Shown here: piece by piece, positions 1 to 12,117 of the stretch
Layout of the letters: every line of letters begins with the position of its first letter
Position numbering within the stretch: position 1 is the first letter of the stretch
From: Branchiostoma floridae
Taxonomy: Eukaryota; Chordata; Leptocardii; Amphioxiformes; Branchiostomatidae
Reading direction: 5' to 3'
Length of the DNA stretch: 64,000 bases
NCBI RefSeq assembly: GCF_000003815.2
Contig: NC_049980.1
Coordinates: forward strand, 17,711,154-17,775,153
Notes under the pieces: generated by a model
Databases searched by the model: none
What the model saw: only the letters and a program-made list of their open reading frames with translations
Told to the model about the DNA's origin: nothing
Made by a program: the position numbers and the translations under genes

Positions 1-2907
1 ACGTAGCTTTTAGATGCCAGGTGCAATCAGAATGTCTCCGTATAGCACAACATATGAGGACACGTGTACTAAAACCATATACTAGTATTAGTGGGAGACC
101 TTAAGAACCATACGACATAGTGGTTGGCCGTTTACGTATACAGACAAAAGTACAAATTTCACTTTAAAGGATACTTTGAAATATGTGTCATAACGCTATG
201 ATTCAATAGCAATCGGGCGCGGGGACTCATTCGCGCACATGTAGTTTCGTATAGATAGTCGCATGTGCGTATCTGAGAAAGTGGATGTTGTCTGGTACAT
301 GCGTTTGATAAGGGTGAGCTTGGTGGCTATCAACGTCAAGATGCCATCTGTCGTTTTACGACAAGGGATCGTAAAGTGGATAATGGTGTGCCCGGGCGCT
401 ATATGTACATGTAGATAGATTGATTTTTGCTTTCTAAATGTATACAACAAAGACTTGATCGACACCGAGATACTTCGTGTGGGTAGAAATGTAAAAAATG
501 TGTTTGGGAATAACGATCGAGCAATTGAAGACAGCCCTTGTTGTTACAGACTTAAACTTGACGTGGCCTCTTTCAGGTACATCTCATACTTCGTACTATA
601 TACATTGTATTGAGGACTGTTATGGGTAAAGTAGAACCCGTACGTCACTGGTACATAGAGATCGGTTTGGAGCCGAGATTTTGGGGCACTGCCGTCTGGC
701 AGGTGCAGTTGACATACGCACCGTACCTGACCCGTGAACAGTGAAAGCTATCACCAAGTCGCCATAAATCTCCTGAGGCGTCGTCATGTAGAGATCGCAA
801 GGTGGGGTACAATAGGGGGAACAGTCGACAAGCGTGTTACAAGATTGGAAAGGTACAGTCAGTTATCAGGTCAGTAATATTTGATATAAATATTAAACAT
901 TTTGTCCAGTTAATCATATTCGAGGATTCTTGCATACAGATATGGGGTTTCAAACGTGACCTGTTTGCCACATGTGTTCAATGATTGCTGTACATCTTTG
1001 ATCTCTGTGAACATGCCGCTGAGGTTATGCATGCAATCTGCTTGATTCTAGCATCGACGATGGATGATCATGGATGTGAATGAACGGTGAATGACTGTTT
1101 AGATCAATTCTAGGTTAAGGATGGGGTTAGGCTGTGTGAACTATCAATGTCCCAGCATGGCTACCAATCGAGACTGATGGGAAAACGGTCAATGGTCAAT
1201 ATTTATGTTCCCGGAGTGACGATGGCGTATCAGGAACAAATATATTTGACTCGGAAGTATTGGGAGTACGTGGGGTAAACCGTTATAGAACTGTTGTGTC
1301 TCAGGACCATTTGCAGAAGTTGTTATACCATACAATTATTATGATATGTACAAAGGAACGACATTCAAAACGTGACTTCCCGTTCATGTTTCAACAGAGT
1401 ATTTCTATGGAGCTGAATTATACGCATTTTAGGTGAATATACTTAGGCTATGATGATTTGATTACTACTATAATACTAGTATAACGATCACATCCGAGTG
1501 CGCATCAATTTTAGACCGTGTCTTAGAATGAAAGCAAAAGTTTTCAACTATATTGTAGATCATACACTGAGCAGCAGCAAAATACCGAATTCATGCCGTT
1601 GATTGCAAAAATGATATTGGAAAAATTATACTGAATGGCAACGTAACTCCAAAGTCAAAGAAGATGTGAAAGACGTCCAAAAATCAAGAATATATTGTTC
1701 GGTATACCACACTGTTTGTTCAACCTTCCCGACCGCTTGGATTTCATAACGAATGCAACATTTCTGGCCAAACTTTTCATTCGCATCAGTTTTGGGGTTA
1801 CCAGATGATGTCATCCATATAATCAAATCAACGTGGCCTAAACGGCAGGTTACCATTTCAGAAACACGCTTAGTCTTACTCATAAGTAGCAGAGTGGCGT
1901 CTTCATTCATATTCCCTTTTGACACGGAATGCAACATAAAGAGCAGTTCTCTAACAGTGATGCCAGTGTTCACAGTATGCGTAGTAGTAGTAAGGAAGGG
2001 ACTGAAGTGACGTCTGTTCCAGCTTGTACTCTCTAACAAACTGCGTTCGAGTGGACTTGTGTGGGACCCAAATAGTGTGCGCAACAATGCCCAAGTAACC
2101 CTACCCTTCAGGGGGCAGAGTGGCCTGTAAGGGGAACTGTTCTTTGTGCCGCTGCTCTTTGATACCTGGTACTGTAATAGTGTGTTCCGGGGCTCAGCAT
2201 GAACGGTTTGGTGCACTGGACGGTCGGTATATGCTGATAATTTCACCTTTAAGACGCAAGTAGAAAGACTGCATCAAAAAGGTGACGTTGTCGATATATC
2301 CCTGGTCAACCGGGCAGAGGTGGACAGGTAAAAGGCATCCTGATATACTATATTTGGCAAGATTATAGTGCAAAGATTTGTAGCTTGATGAATGGCTTGG
2401 CTCAGACACGTTCATATCTAAACCGCATTTGGCAAGGATAAGTATGTACGGCTGACATACTTAATTTACTGATAGTCAGTACTAGTATTCAGTGGGAGAC
2501 TGGTATCGCACAGTTAAAATCTTGCTCTAGTATTCGGCGCAAGCCTAGTAACAGCGCCTTCCGACGTCTTGGACAGCATTATGAGCTAATGGGGAGGGAA
2601 TCGTTAACGTACCGACGGGCCGGGCTTACTACCCTCGAAAAGATTAGCATTGTGAAGCATTGCAAACGACATTAGCGACTTGGCGCGGTGCCATATGTTC
2701 AAATTGTGTTATGGAAAAGTGTTCTGTACATTTCCAATGGTTTTTGATGAATTGAATTAGGATTGCCTCAAACAGTGCCTTCAGAAATTGCGTACAAAAG
2801 CTTCAATTTGCGATAGACAAACAGAAGTGGCAATCTATTACCCTACTGTCGTGAATCCCACAATTCACACAAATCGGGGTATAGGGCTTTCTGAATTCAC
2901 ATATGTT
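1..2907. other. non-coding stretch, no supported gene
   Basis: No reading frame here has splice signals plus a recognisable protein. The longest open frame (minus strand, about 1626-2246) runs through a MITE end at 1770-1841 and has no family resemblance. A short motif containing 'ctagtat' followed by 'gtgggagac' occurs near 81-97 and again near 2482-2500, a hint of dispersed repeats. Confidence 0.5.
1770..1841 (-). mobile_element. fragment (one end) of a dispersed MITE family
   Basis: The sequence ending 'caacgtggccta' at 1841, preceded by 'tcatccatataatcaaatc' and by 'gcatcagttttggg', matches the terminal and subterminal sequence of the elements at 8027-8831, 21098-21426 and 21986-22103. 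Only one end is recognised, so this is a fragment or a strongly diverged copy. Confidence 0.6.
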
Positions 2908-3204
2908 ATTACTGTGTGTCCAGGTCACATACCCCAGCCCAACACCACCTCAGCTGCAGCTGCTTGGTAATGCGTCTGGTGATGGTTTCAGGAACTCGTT
3001 TTCTCATGATGGCTTTGGTTACTGCGGTACACGACTTAAGTCTCATCCATGTGCCCAAGTTGGATTACTTCTAAATGTATTGCATAATCAATAATTCACC
3101 AAAATAACTACCCGAGTGTTCATGGGAGGGTCGACCGGTCACCGTCCTCGAATCCAAAGCATTGCGCAGCGCGTGCTATTATTCCTAAGTACTAATTTCG
3201 CCGT
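2908..3204 (+). repeat. direct duplication, copy 1 (gap-flanking)
   Basis: About 297 bp recur almost unchanged at 3992-4293. The copies differ by small indels, for example a CTG expansion in 'cagctgcagctg' in copy 2. The two copies sit on either side of a 539 bp run of N. In a heterozygous genome this pattern is typical of two haplotypes assembled in series, but a true tandem duplication is possible. Confidence 0.85.
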
Positions 3205-3220
3205 CCCAATTATAAAATTC

Positions 3221-3759
3221 NNNNNNNNNNNNNNNNNNNNNNNNNNNNNNNNNNNNNNNNNNNNNNNNNNNNNNNNNNNNNNNNNNNNNNNNNNNNNNNN
3301 NNNNNNNNNNNNNNNNNNNNNNNNNNNNNNNNNNNNNNNNNNNNNNNNNNNNNNNNNNNNNNNNNNNNNNNNNNNNNNNNNNNNNNNNNNNNNNNNNNNN
3401 NNNNNNNNNNNNNNNNNNNNNNNNNNNNNNNNNNNNNNNNNNNNNNNNNNNNNNNNNNNNNNNNNNNNNNNNNNNNNNNNNNNNNNNNNNNNNNNNNNNN
3501 NNNNNNNNNNNNNNNNNNNNNNNNNNNNNNNNNNNNNNNNNNNNNNNNNNNNNNNNNNNNNNNNNNNNNNNNNNNNNNNNNNNNNNNNNNNNNNNNNNNN
3601 NNNNNNNNNNNNNNNNNNNNNNNNNNNNNNNNNNNNNNNNNNNNNNNNNNNNNNNNNNNNNNNNNNNNNNNNNNNNNNNNNNNNNNNNNNNNNNNNNNNN
3701 NNNNNNNNNNNNNNNNNNNNNNNNNNNNNNNNNNNNNNNNNNNNNNNNNNNNNNNNNNN
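3221..3759. other. assembly gap (539 N)
   Basis: A run of N; content unknown. Open frames that cross it are artefacts. Confidence 1.
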
Positions 3760-3991
3760 ATGATGAGAATCCGTTGTTCCCTTCTTGAGTTATCCTCGTC
3801 AGAAGTTTTTGACAAAAATGCCCCTGCTATTCCCAAACTAGACGCTAGGGGGCCCAAACGTACGTAATTTTTTCCTGAGCACAAGAGCTATCTAATACTT
3901 AAAAATCTTGACCATAGCATGTTCAGAACACCGAGATAGCAAAACCGGAAGTTGCGCTGCAGTACCAAGGCCACACACCAGGGGGCCCAAA

Positions 3992-4293
3992 ATTACTGTG
4001 TGTCCAGGTCACATACCCCAGCCCAACACCACCTCAGCTGCAGCTGCTGCTGCTTGGTAATGCGTCTGTGGTGATGGTTCAGGAACTCGTTTTCTCATGA
4101 TGGCTTTGGTTACTGCGGTACACGACTTAAGTCATCCATGTGCCCAAGTTGGATTACTTCTAAATGTATTGCATAATCAATAATTCACCAAAATAACTAC
4201 CCGAGTGTTCATGGGAGGGTCGACCGGTCACCGTCCTCGAATCCAAAGCATTGCGCAGCGCGTGCTATTATTCCTAAGTACTAATTTCGCCGT
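3992..4293 (+). repeat. direct duplication, copy 2
   Basis: Second copy of the block at 2908-3204, in the same orientation. Both end at the same point ('aatttcgccgt') and then diverge completely, giving a sharp breakpoint. Confidence 0.85.
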
Positions 4294-4997
4294 ACGCCTA
4301 GTTCAATACTTTGTTCAGTCATCCATACTATTAGTATGTCTGGCGCAGGAACCATTGATTTTGAATATATTAGCGCATTGGCATGTAAATTATTTAATCC
4401 GCAAATCGTCTTATTTGCTTTGCGTTTCCAGGGTGGTAAAACAGAGGATGAAGCATTCGGGCACTGAAATTCTCAAATCAATTCAAGTCTTAATTACTGG
4501 AGTAATGCGGGTCACCAAAGGGAATCTGTGATGACCTTTCTTTCGAGAAATAGATTGAGTTCAATCCAGAAAGGGCTGCTGTGGGTGAACGCACACGTTA
4601 AGACGGTCCTTTCTATCAGACGTGCACTTTGTCTTCCTAGTTTAAGGTCCGCCGATAACCGTTCTTGCGTATAAGACTGACAGGTAAATGGGCCATTTTC
4701 TTCCTTATAAGTACATAACGCAAGCGGGAGGTCTGGCTGCATAGTGCTGGATTGTGATATTCATTTGTCTCTTGGCGGGGAACTGAAGACACAGTCGTCT
4801 TGCGGCTCCGGTCTACTGGCTTGACTAATTTTCCCGCCACAGCTCAAAGCTAATGCGCCGGATTCGTTTACCAGGTAGGAACGGGTCGATAAGTGTTGTT
4901 TGTGTTTGCACTGTTGTAGGTCAAACTGAGCTGCCCCGGGGCAAGCAAACACATGTGTTGAAGGTGTCTTTGAAGTCGTATTTCTTTGTGTCCACAG

Positions 4998-5606
4998 GAC
5001 CAGGGCAAGCCACATCTTCAGACCACTGAAGTCCCAGGACACCGTGTTGAGATGGTGCCTGTCCACGTCACAGAGAGGGTCTGCTTGACTCCGGAACCTC
5101 TGCAGAAGCACTGCTACAAGAGCTGCTGTGAGTACGAACAGGGGCACAGGTACATAGAGGACGTTCGCTACGTATTGGGCCTGTCTCAGGTCCACTACCT
5201 GACGTCGTACATCCACAACCCTGACACGTCCAGACCTGAGTACCACATCAGCGCCGTGCGGTGCGAGCCTCGACACAAGCCACGCCGGTGGCTGTCAACA
5301 GTCATCCTGTATCCCAAGAGGCCTGTTTGGAGTTACATTTCTACTGTGGAATACAGCATAAACAGACCCACTTCGCGGAAGCGGTACATGACGAAACTGG
5401 ACATGGCGGTCGGGGATGGCGATGAGGAAAACAACATCGTCGCCACGAACATGCTATACTTTCCGAAGAGGCGAACTCCGTCCTTCTGGTCCTTTTTCAT
5501 CACCGAGGTGAACAAGGAGCACGTAGACAAGAAATTCGCAGAACTGAATAACTTCAAGATCAAGCGTGACTGGCAAAAACAACTGTCCTTGCAGGTTATG
5601 GCATAG
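4998..5606 (+). CDS. terminal coding exon of an unidentified protein
   Basis: An open frame of about 202 codons follows a good splice acceptor (pyrimidine-rich 'tttctttgtgtccacag', exon from 4998) and ends at TAG 5604-5606. The frame has no ATG before an internal Met (5052), so it looks like the last exon of a longer plus-strand gene; upstream exons were not identified and may lie in or near the 3.2-3.8 kb gap. Visible traits are a Cys cluster near the exon's N-terminal side (C-x10-C-x3-CC around 'KHCYKSCCEYEQGH'), many aromatic and basic residues, and a charged C-terminus. There is no signal peptide, membrane segment or domain that I recognise. Codon use and GC content are higher than in the flanking DNA, which supports real coding. 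An antisense frame (4761-5276) is a shadow. Confidence 0.6.
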   Translation, partial: DQGKPHLQTTEVPGHRVEMVPVHVTERVCLTPEPLQKHCYKSCCEYEQGHRYIEDVRYVLGLSQVHYLTSYIHNPDTSRPEYHISAVRCEPRHKPRRWLSTVILYPKRPVWSYISTVEYSINRPTSRKRYMTKLDMAVGDGDEENNIVATNMLYFPKRRTPSFWSFFITEVNKEHVDKKFAELNNFKIKRDWQKQLSLQVMA

Positions 5607-5639
5607 ACTCTATGCAAGGCTTGTCGATTCTAAACATAA

Positions 5640-7300
5640 TTACGGAGTGATACTGTACGAATGTACGTACACGCTTTACTCACCAATGTGCATGTACCTC
5701 TACATACCGGCTGATTGCTATTGATTTGGCGACAAACCCAATTTTGGGTAATTACGCGACTAACGCCTGGGATTACGTCACCTCAGTCATTCAGTTGGAC
5801 CTGTATGACCAGCGGCAGTTGATCGGTAATATTGACGGGAATAAGCCGGGTCTGTAGAAATCAACACACTTTGGTGTCACCCCCTACAAATTTAGAGCAC
5901 GTAGAGATAGGAGGGTATATATAGTTAGACATGATAATCATAACTTAATTGGTCAATGGTTGTGTATGAAATAATGTCTTAGCATGCGGCACTATGTACG
6001 TTTTTCAACTTCAAACTAAACGTTGACATTTCGTTCATATACGACAGAACGCATCAAGAAATGTCAAATACAAATGTACCTGAAACGTATCAGGAACGAT
6101 GATACTTGAAACAATGTACATCTATGAAACAAATGTATCATCTACTTCTTGACACAAGATTCTATGCTCTTCAGTTTGCATATATAGACATGGTTCCTTC
6201 TTTCGATTCAAGATAATGCAAATTGATTTTTATACTTACGAACTTAAACTACCTATATATCAACCCATTGTCAATATCATTAATAAAAATATTGATAATC
6301 CCCAATATCCCCGCTTGTTACTTTAATACCTCATAATAATGTGACAATTTCTGTTATTGTTTTCCTGATCACACAGTGACCAGAAAAACCTAGAAACCTT
6401 TCGCCGTAACATTCCATGACATGAACAGCGACACTATTCGAGTTTTTGTAGGCGGGCGGGCGGTGATCCAAATCGCCTAGCTTCAGCATTGATCATGAGC
6501 CCTCAATCCAGCTAAACAGGCATAGGAGACAGTTGCCATTTCACTGCCACACGGTAGTTGGGAAAACACACAACAGGCAACTTGGTAGGTAACGACATCA
6601 ACTGACTTCCCAGCTCCACCGTGTTACGGCAATGGGCAGACGGCCTGACTGAATGTAATTGACTGGCATGGAAGAGCAGGTTTAGCAATACATTTGCACC
6701 TTAATGAGGCGAAAACAAACTACAAAGCAAAAAGTGATAGCAATATTGTAGGTACTGTCAGTATCCCAGTGGACGTTAAGTAAATATGAAGCAAAAGCAG
6801 AGGCCAGACCCTCAGCTTCTGAGTACTAGTAATCTCCGTCTACAAGATCGTCAGTATACTCAATGTCATTGGATTGTTGACCTTCCCTGCACTACATAGG
6901 TGTCCATTGAGAATTGTCTGCTAATGCATTTCACCCTGGGACCAAAATAAACTCTTTAAAACCCTAAACCCCAGCTTTTGACTGCTTTAAGTGCCCCCAG
7001 GTTTTAAGATGCCACTTGCTATTTACCAAGTCACGGTCACCTGGTATGATCCAGCAGACAGGAAGTATTGACTCGACAGGGGAATATCTGAACCACTGGA
7101 GACGTTTTATTTTACAGTCATGTTCCTCAGTAGACCACATTTATCTTCTAGTTTCATTTCTGGCATTTACAATACTTCTCACCAGTTTTCTTCTTGAAGA
7201 ATGGTCACAACTAAGGCAAATATTTGAAATCATATCTTACCAAAAGTGTATCATGATTATAAGAATGATAAAAAGTTGTCATGATTGTTAAGAAGAGACA
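5640..7300. other. intergenic, nothing recognised
   Basis: AT-rich sequence between the 5 kb exon and the 3' end of geminin. No coding exon, RNA gene or clear terminal-inverted-repeat element was recognised. Confidence 0.5.
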
Positions 7301-7306
7301 TTTTAT
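7301..7306 (-). terminator. GMNN: candidate GMNN polyadenylation signal (AATAAA)
   Basis: TTTATT on the plus strand reads AATAAA on the minus strand, about 330 nt downstream of the geminin stop at 7632. It gives a plausible 3' UTR length. Confidence 0.45.
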
Positions 7307-7631
7307 TGGATAAACATATAACAGACAAAGAATAATACACAAAAAAGTATGCTGATTGCCTGACTTTAGATGTTTTTTTTTGCATGTTCTGAACAAGGCA
7401 GAGATTAGAAATGTTGGCCCCGGCAAACAATCCTTTTACAAAATGTTAATCGCATAGCTTGTTACCGGTAGTTTCTCCAGTACAACATGCATAAAAAAAT
7501 ACTTTAAGTTAAAACTAGCAGCATTGCAAAATATATACAGCATGCAGAGAAAAAACAGTGATTCTAACCAATTCATCACAGGACATTTTACAGGTCTGAA
7601 AAATGCTAACAAAAGTTCTGTGTCAAGCAAA

Positions 7632-10276
7632 TCAGGTGCCGCCAGATCCTTGATGTGATGTGGCTCCTCCTTCCTCTGTGTGGGAGGAAGCTGCAGCTGA
7701 TGAAGCATTGTACACTGCATTGTCTTCACTCTTTGGGTTCTCCTCATCTTCAGTTATTGGCTGAAATACAATGAAGAATTTCAACCTCCTTGCTCAGATA
7801 TAATACTGACATTCTTTGTATAAAGTGTGAAATATCAGGTAATCTGACAAAAATGCCATGCCTGCAGCAGCCAGTCTCCCTACTCTTTCAAAGTTTTGTA
7901 CTATATTTATACAACAACATCTATATCATATAGCAAAACTTTCATGGCTTAAAAAGGAAAATGCAAACAAAACAGTATCTTTCCATAGGAGGACTTATTG
8001 AACACATTTAAACTTCTTTAACTGTCTAAGGCCATGTTGATTTCATATGATCTTCTGGGAATCCCAAAACTGATGCGAGCGTGCAAATAAAAGAAAAGTT
8101 TGACCAAAAAACTTTGCCATGATCATTATAAAATCAAAGTCCGGAAGAGTGACAAAAAAAGGTACCTTCAATATGAAACCAAAGTGGTCAAAAAGGTTGA
8201 ACAAATGACTGAACATGCAGAATATAGCATACCAAACAAGAGATTCATTTTTGTTCTTTCACATCTTCTTTGACCTTGTAATGTTCTATGACAGTAGTAT
8301 CTGTTTTCTGATATTTATTTCTGCAATCTACAGCATACAGGGCTCGAAATTCATTTTTGGGATTGGGTGCACTGGTGCACCCAGCTCAAAAAATTGGGTG
8401 CACCAAAATTTTTTTGGGTGCACCACTTAGATTTAAGTAGAATTTCAGAAAAACCTAAAACAAAACTTAGTTACATCAATACATGCTGTCAAAGTACCAT
8501 GACAGACATTCTTTTTTTTTTCTAACACTTAGATGTCCAGAATTTGATGTATACTAGTATACTTTGATATCTTTACATACATAAACCCAAGGAAATATTT
8601 GGGTGCACCCTGTGCACCCACAGAAAATAATTGGGTGCACAGCTCCAATTTTGGGTGCACCTGGGTGCACATGCACCCAGTATTTCGAGCCCTGGCATAT
8701 ATTTACTTATTTTGAAGCCGATTTGTATAATTTAGAGTATGGTTGAAAACTTTTTTTTTTAATTTTGGGAAACAGATGAAAATTGATGCACACAGGGATG
8801 TAATCCATATAATCAAATCAACATAGCCTAATGATGGAAAAATAACCAATACCTATCAAGAATATTTAGTGCAACATGAAATGTACCTAATTTTTGTGCT
8901 CTGTGTAGGGCTTACAATACTTACCTTTAAGATAGCTAGAAGGTCCTCAGCCTGCTCAGCCATCTTCTTCAGAGTTTCATTTTCCTCTGTCAGATCCTGA
9001 ATCACTTCCTCCTTCTCCTTGATCACAGCTTTCTTCTCGTCCAGCTGTTGGTGAAGCTGTGGTAAATAGCAAAGATTTGAAGGCTTTTTTTTCTAAGGAG
9101 GGGAAGAGATCCTCATGCTCTAGCCATGTGCCCCCTTGCCCAGGGGACCAGAGTCTCTGACAAGCATCATTTTCATTTGTTAACAAATTTTTCAACAGTT
9201 ACGTACTTACAGTTACATACTACAATAGCATGTGTAGTGTGTGATATTGATGGGTACACTTACTTCTTCATTTTCCTTCAGTGTGTCAACTAGTGCCAGT
9301 CTCCTCTCCTCTGCAACATCCTGCCAGTAGGACTCAGGCGTAGGCTCTATGGTAGGGTAGGCAACATGTAATACTTCAAATTATAGCAAAAATATACGGT
9401 GTCATATTAAGTATTGATACAGAAAAAAATTCTAAAGAAAAAATATTATCTTTTTTTTCCAAATATAGAGGAAACTGAAAGGAAAAGTATAAGGTTAGCC
9501 TTTTCCTAAGCATGTACCTGTAGTGCACTATGAAGGTAACTTATCTTTACATACAAGTACATCTTAACAATAGTACAGATTCAATAGCATCATGTACCTG
9601 TTTAACATGGAGATGTGAGGTCATTTAACCTTAAGACTTAGAGGTCACTTAGGAATAACACCTAATTTCTGGACAGACCTGTTTCTGTATCTTCTATATA
9701 GCTGGTATAACCGCCCTTCGGCGTAACACACCACACCACTATCAATGCAGTGATCCTAACAAATCATATCATAATAAGGAGCCAAACTTCTTCAATCAGT
9801 GACTAATGGAGATGTGAATCAAACCAAATGAAACCAAACTTCTGTACATACCATTCTTCATGATATCTAGTGCCTCCTGTGCAAGAGACTTCCTATCCTC
9901 ACAACTGCTGCTTTCGTTAGAAGAGTCTTGGTCTTGGAAGATCACAGGGGTTGTAGTTGTTGTTGTACGTGATACCAAGTCAGCCCTTGGTAGTTTGACT
10001 GGCTTGTTGCGCTCTCCGTCCGAGCAGCTTTTCCTCTTGGTGCTTTTCTGATTGAATAATTTCATAAAATCAAGAGTTTTACCAAGAGAGAAGGTCGATA
10101 CAAAGTGAGTCAAGTTCAAAAACTACTAATGCAATGCTTAAGAAAACTAGAATCGAGCATGCTTAGCTTACCTTGTCAAGGAACCTTAGGATGGTGTTAT
10201 TGCCAGCCAGTTGGCCGGGTTTGGCTGTAAGCTGGAGAGTCTGAAGCTTCCTTCTCTTTGGAGATGCAGTTGACAT
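7632..10276 (-). CDS. GMNN: geminin, DNA replication licensing inhibitor (5 exons)
   Basis: Exons (minus strand, in gene order): 10172-10276, 9852-10047, 9264-9346, 8925-9056, 7632-7760. All have GT-AG borders, and the phases join in frame to 214 residues (human is about 209). The diagnostic part is 'SYWQDVAEERRLALVD' (about residues 106-121), matching the conserved YWK(E)VAEERR segment. It is followed by a leucine/glutamate-rich coiled coil to about residue 172 that includes 'LTEENETLKKMAEQAEDL'. In known geminins this coiled coil dimerises and binds CDT1, blocking MCM loading outside G1. The N-terminus is basic ('SPKRRKLQTLQL'): RRKL fits an RxxL destruction box, and KRRK could be a nuclear signal. 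The acidic, Ser-rich C-tail is shorter than in vertebrates. The ATG exon begins directly at an acceptor ('tttatttacag'), so an upstream exon must exist; see 12118-12267. The last intron holds a nested pair of transposons. Confidence 0.92.
8027..8831. mobile_element. MITE with 'TAAGGCCATGTTGAT' ends, interrupted by a hAT-like insert
   Basis: The left end 'taaggccatgttgattt' (8027) and right end 'aaatcaacatagcctaa' (8831) are inverted repeats of about 30 bp. Subterminal sequence is shared with copies at 21098-21426, 21986-22103 and 1770-1841. A second element (8338-8694) has inserted into it. It lies in the last geminin intron. Confidence 0.7.
8338..8694. mobile_element. hAT-like MITE, CAGGGCTCGAAAT ends
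   Basis: Perfect terminal inverted repeats 'CAGGGCTCGAAAT' and 'ATTTCGAGCCCTG' bound 357 bp filled with short 'gggtgcacc' repeats in both orientations. CAGGG termini are typical of hAT elements. The flanking 'gcata' at 8333-8337 and 8695-8699 is a shortened target-site duplication (8 bp is usual). A related fragment lies at 50220-50325. Confidence 0.75.
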
Positions 10277-10430
10277 CTGTAAATAAAGGTACTAGTATGT
10301 TGCTCATGAAACAATTGGCCTCGGACTAAGTGATAGTCTCCCTCATAGTCATAGTCATAGTGACCTGCCCGACCATTGCCAGGAAAGTAAATCCCCAGCA
10401 GTGGAAATTGTGCAAAGGTAGGCTAATGAA

Positions 10431-10575
10431 GAAATCCCCTACAACAAATAGGAATCCCCTACATCAACATGGAAAACACCTACAAATGGGAATCCCCTGC
10501 ATCAACATGGAAAAGCCCTACAAATGGGAATCCCCTACATCAACATGGAAAAGCCCTACAAATGGGAATCCCCTA
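10431..10575 (+). repeat. 38 bp minisatellite, 3-4 copies
   Basis: The unit begins 'ggaatcccctacatcaacat' and continues through 'ggaaaagccctacaaat', repeated with few changes. It abuts the mobile element copy that begins at 10580. It lies in intron sequence upstream of the geminin ATG exon. Confidence 0.85.
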
Positions 10576-10579
10576 TAAT

Positions 10580-10907
10580 TACCTCCATGAAATGTCATGG
10601 AATGGAGGTTATATTTTCTGTTATGTGTCTCTGTCTGTGTAGATGATTACTCAAGAACGGCTGGATGGATTGGTTTCATACTTGTTGTGTTGGTGGGCTG
10701 TGATGAAAGCTCGAATCGATGAGATCTTGGGAGCCGTATCTGTCGTTATAATCGATGTAATAATATCAGAAATCACCCCTATATTTGAGATATATTGGTA
10801 CAGGCATCGTGCTGTATGTGTTTGTTAATGGGATTAGCTGCAAGCAGATAGTGAGGTGACAGCTGTTTGGGGAACCCCCAGTAGTTTTATTTATTTTATG
10901 TCTGCTT
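10580..10907. mobile_element. partial copy of a 'TACCTCCATGAAAT' element
   Basis: It shares about 330 bp with the left part of the element at 10947-12034, including the 'tacctccatgaaatgtcatg' terminus and the following 'ttatattttctgttatgtgt'. It ends near 'ttatgtctgctta' without the right inverted repeat, so it is truncated or a tandem partial copy. Confidence 0.75.
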
Positions 10908-10946
10908 AGGACTGTTTGAAATATTTGTAACAGTTGGCACAGTAGT

Positions 10947-12034
10947 TACCTCCATGAAATGTCATGGAGGTTATATTTTCTGTTATGTGTCTCTGTCTGT
11001 GTACAAGATTACTCAAGAATGGCTGGATGGATTGGTTTCATACTTGTTGTGTTGGTGGGCTGTGATGAAAGCTCGAATCGATGTGATTTTGGGCGCCGTA
11101 TCTGTCGTTATAATCGATGTAATAATATCAGAAATCCCCCCTATATCTGCGATATATTGGAACAGGCATCGTGCTTTAAGTGTTTGTTAATGGACTTAGC
11201 TCCAAGCAGATAGTGAGGTGATTTGTATGACAGCTGTTTGGGGAACCCCGAGTTTTTTTAATATGATAATTAGTTTTATTTATGTCTGCTTAGGATATCA
11301 TGTAGATGTGAAGCGTAAGTATAATTGTAAGAAGTTGAGGTACATTTAACAGTAATGCTTAACAGGTATGGATGTCTCACATACTGTACTGCTGATTTGA
11401 GTGACATGGTGATTAAAATGCCATTAGGTCCTGTCATCTTAGATGGGTTGAGTGTCAGAAGTTTTATGGGCGATACAGATGTTCTGATTTCGTTACGATA
11501 AGGGACAGTTGTTAGTTGTCTCTTTCGTAGCCAATGGTACTTGTTTTTTAGCAGACGGGGTTAGCGCCAAGTATTCATCTTACAGTTGATGTAGGGCTAT
11601 CAGAGGAAAGTGTGCATCTCATTTTTGTACCGTGTGAACAGCTGATGTTATGACATATTGGTGGAAAATCAAATCACCATCTGACTAAAGTTGGCCACAT
11701 CCCTTCTTCTTTCTGAGTTTCCCAACTTCCTCCCACCACACCGCTCTGAGGCACATAGTCGAACCTCAATAATGCTGACAACCTTAGACAGTTTAAATGC
11801 CAAACATCAAGCTTAAGGAACACCACGCTACCATATGCTGTCGACCTCTTAAACGCACACTACACAATTAAGTGTCACATTTTAATAATTACTAATCAGA
11901 TGGACATCCTCTGTGTCATTAAATAAATACACCACTACTTTCCCATAACATTTATAACCAAATTACTCTCAAATACAACCGACTATAAACATACATACCA
12001 TCCACAAAAAAGCAATAAATATTTCATGGAGGTA
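10947..12034. mobile_element. 1.1 kb TIR element, 'TACCTCCATGAAAT' ends
   Basis: The 14-bp inverted termini 'TACCTCCATGAAAT' (10947-10960) and 'ATTTCATGGAGGTA' (12021-12034) match perfectly. The left terminus is followed by its own complement ('gtcatggaggt'), forming a small terminal hairpin. No transposase frame is visible, so it is non-autonomous. The outermost TA at each end may represent a TA target site, as for Tc1/mariner-type elements. Confidence 0.7.
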
Positions 12035-12117
12035 TGAGGTCCCCGAACTCTAGTTTAGTATAAGATGAAACCAATGGGAATGGTGATGTTAGCTATGATG
12101 ATGATGATAATACTAAC

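Noticed and set aside
1626-2246. 206-codon minus-strand open frame
   Set aside because: Runs through a MITE terminus, lacks a genuine ATG start and splice support, and resembles no protein family.
3116-3884. Long frames containing runs of X
   Set aside because: They are produced by the 539 N gap; the same holds for frames over the gaps at 20.3, 22.1, 24.7, 29.4, 47.8, 50.8, 53.8 and 54.8 kb.
3838-3992. Repeated 'agggggcccaaa' as transposon ends
   Set aside because: The two occurrences are in direct, not inverted, orientation and no duplication of target site was found.
4761-5276. 171-codon minus-strand frame
   Set aside because: Antisense shadow of the GC-rich exon at 4998-5606.
7436-7747. 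103-codon minus-strand frame
   Set aside because: Off-frame reading of the last geminin exon and its 3' UTR.
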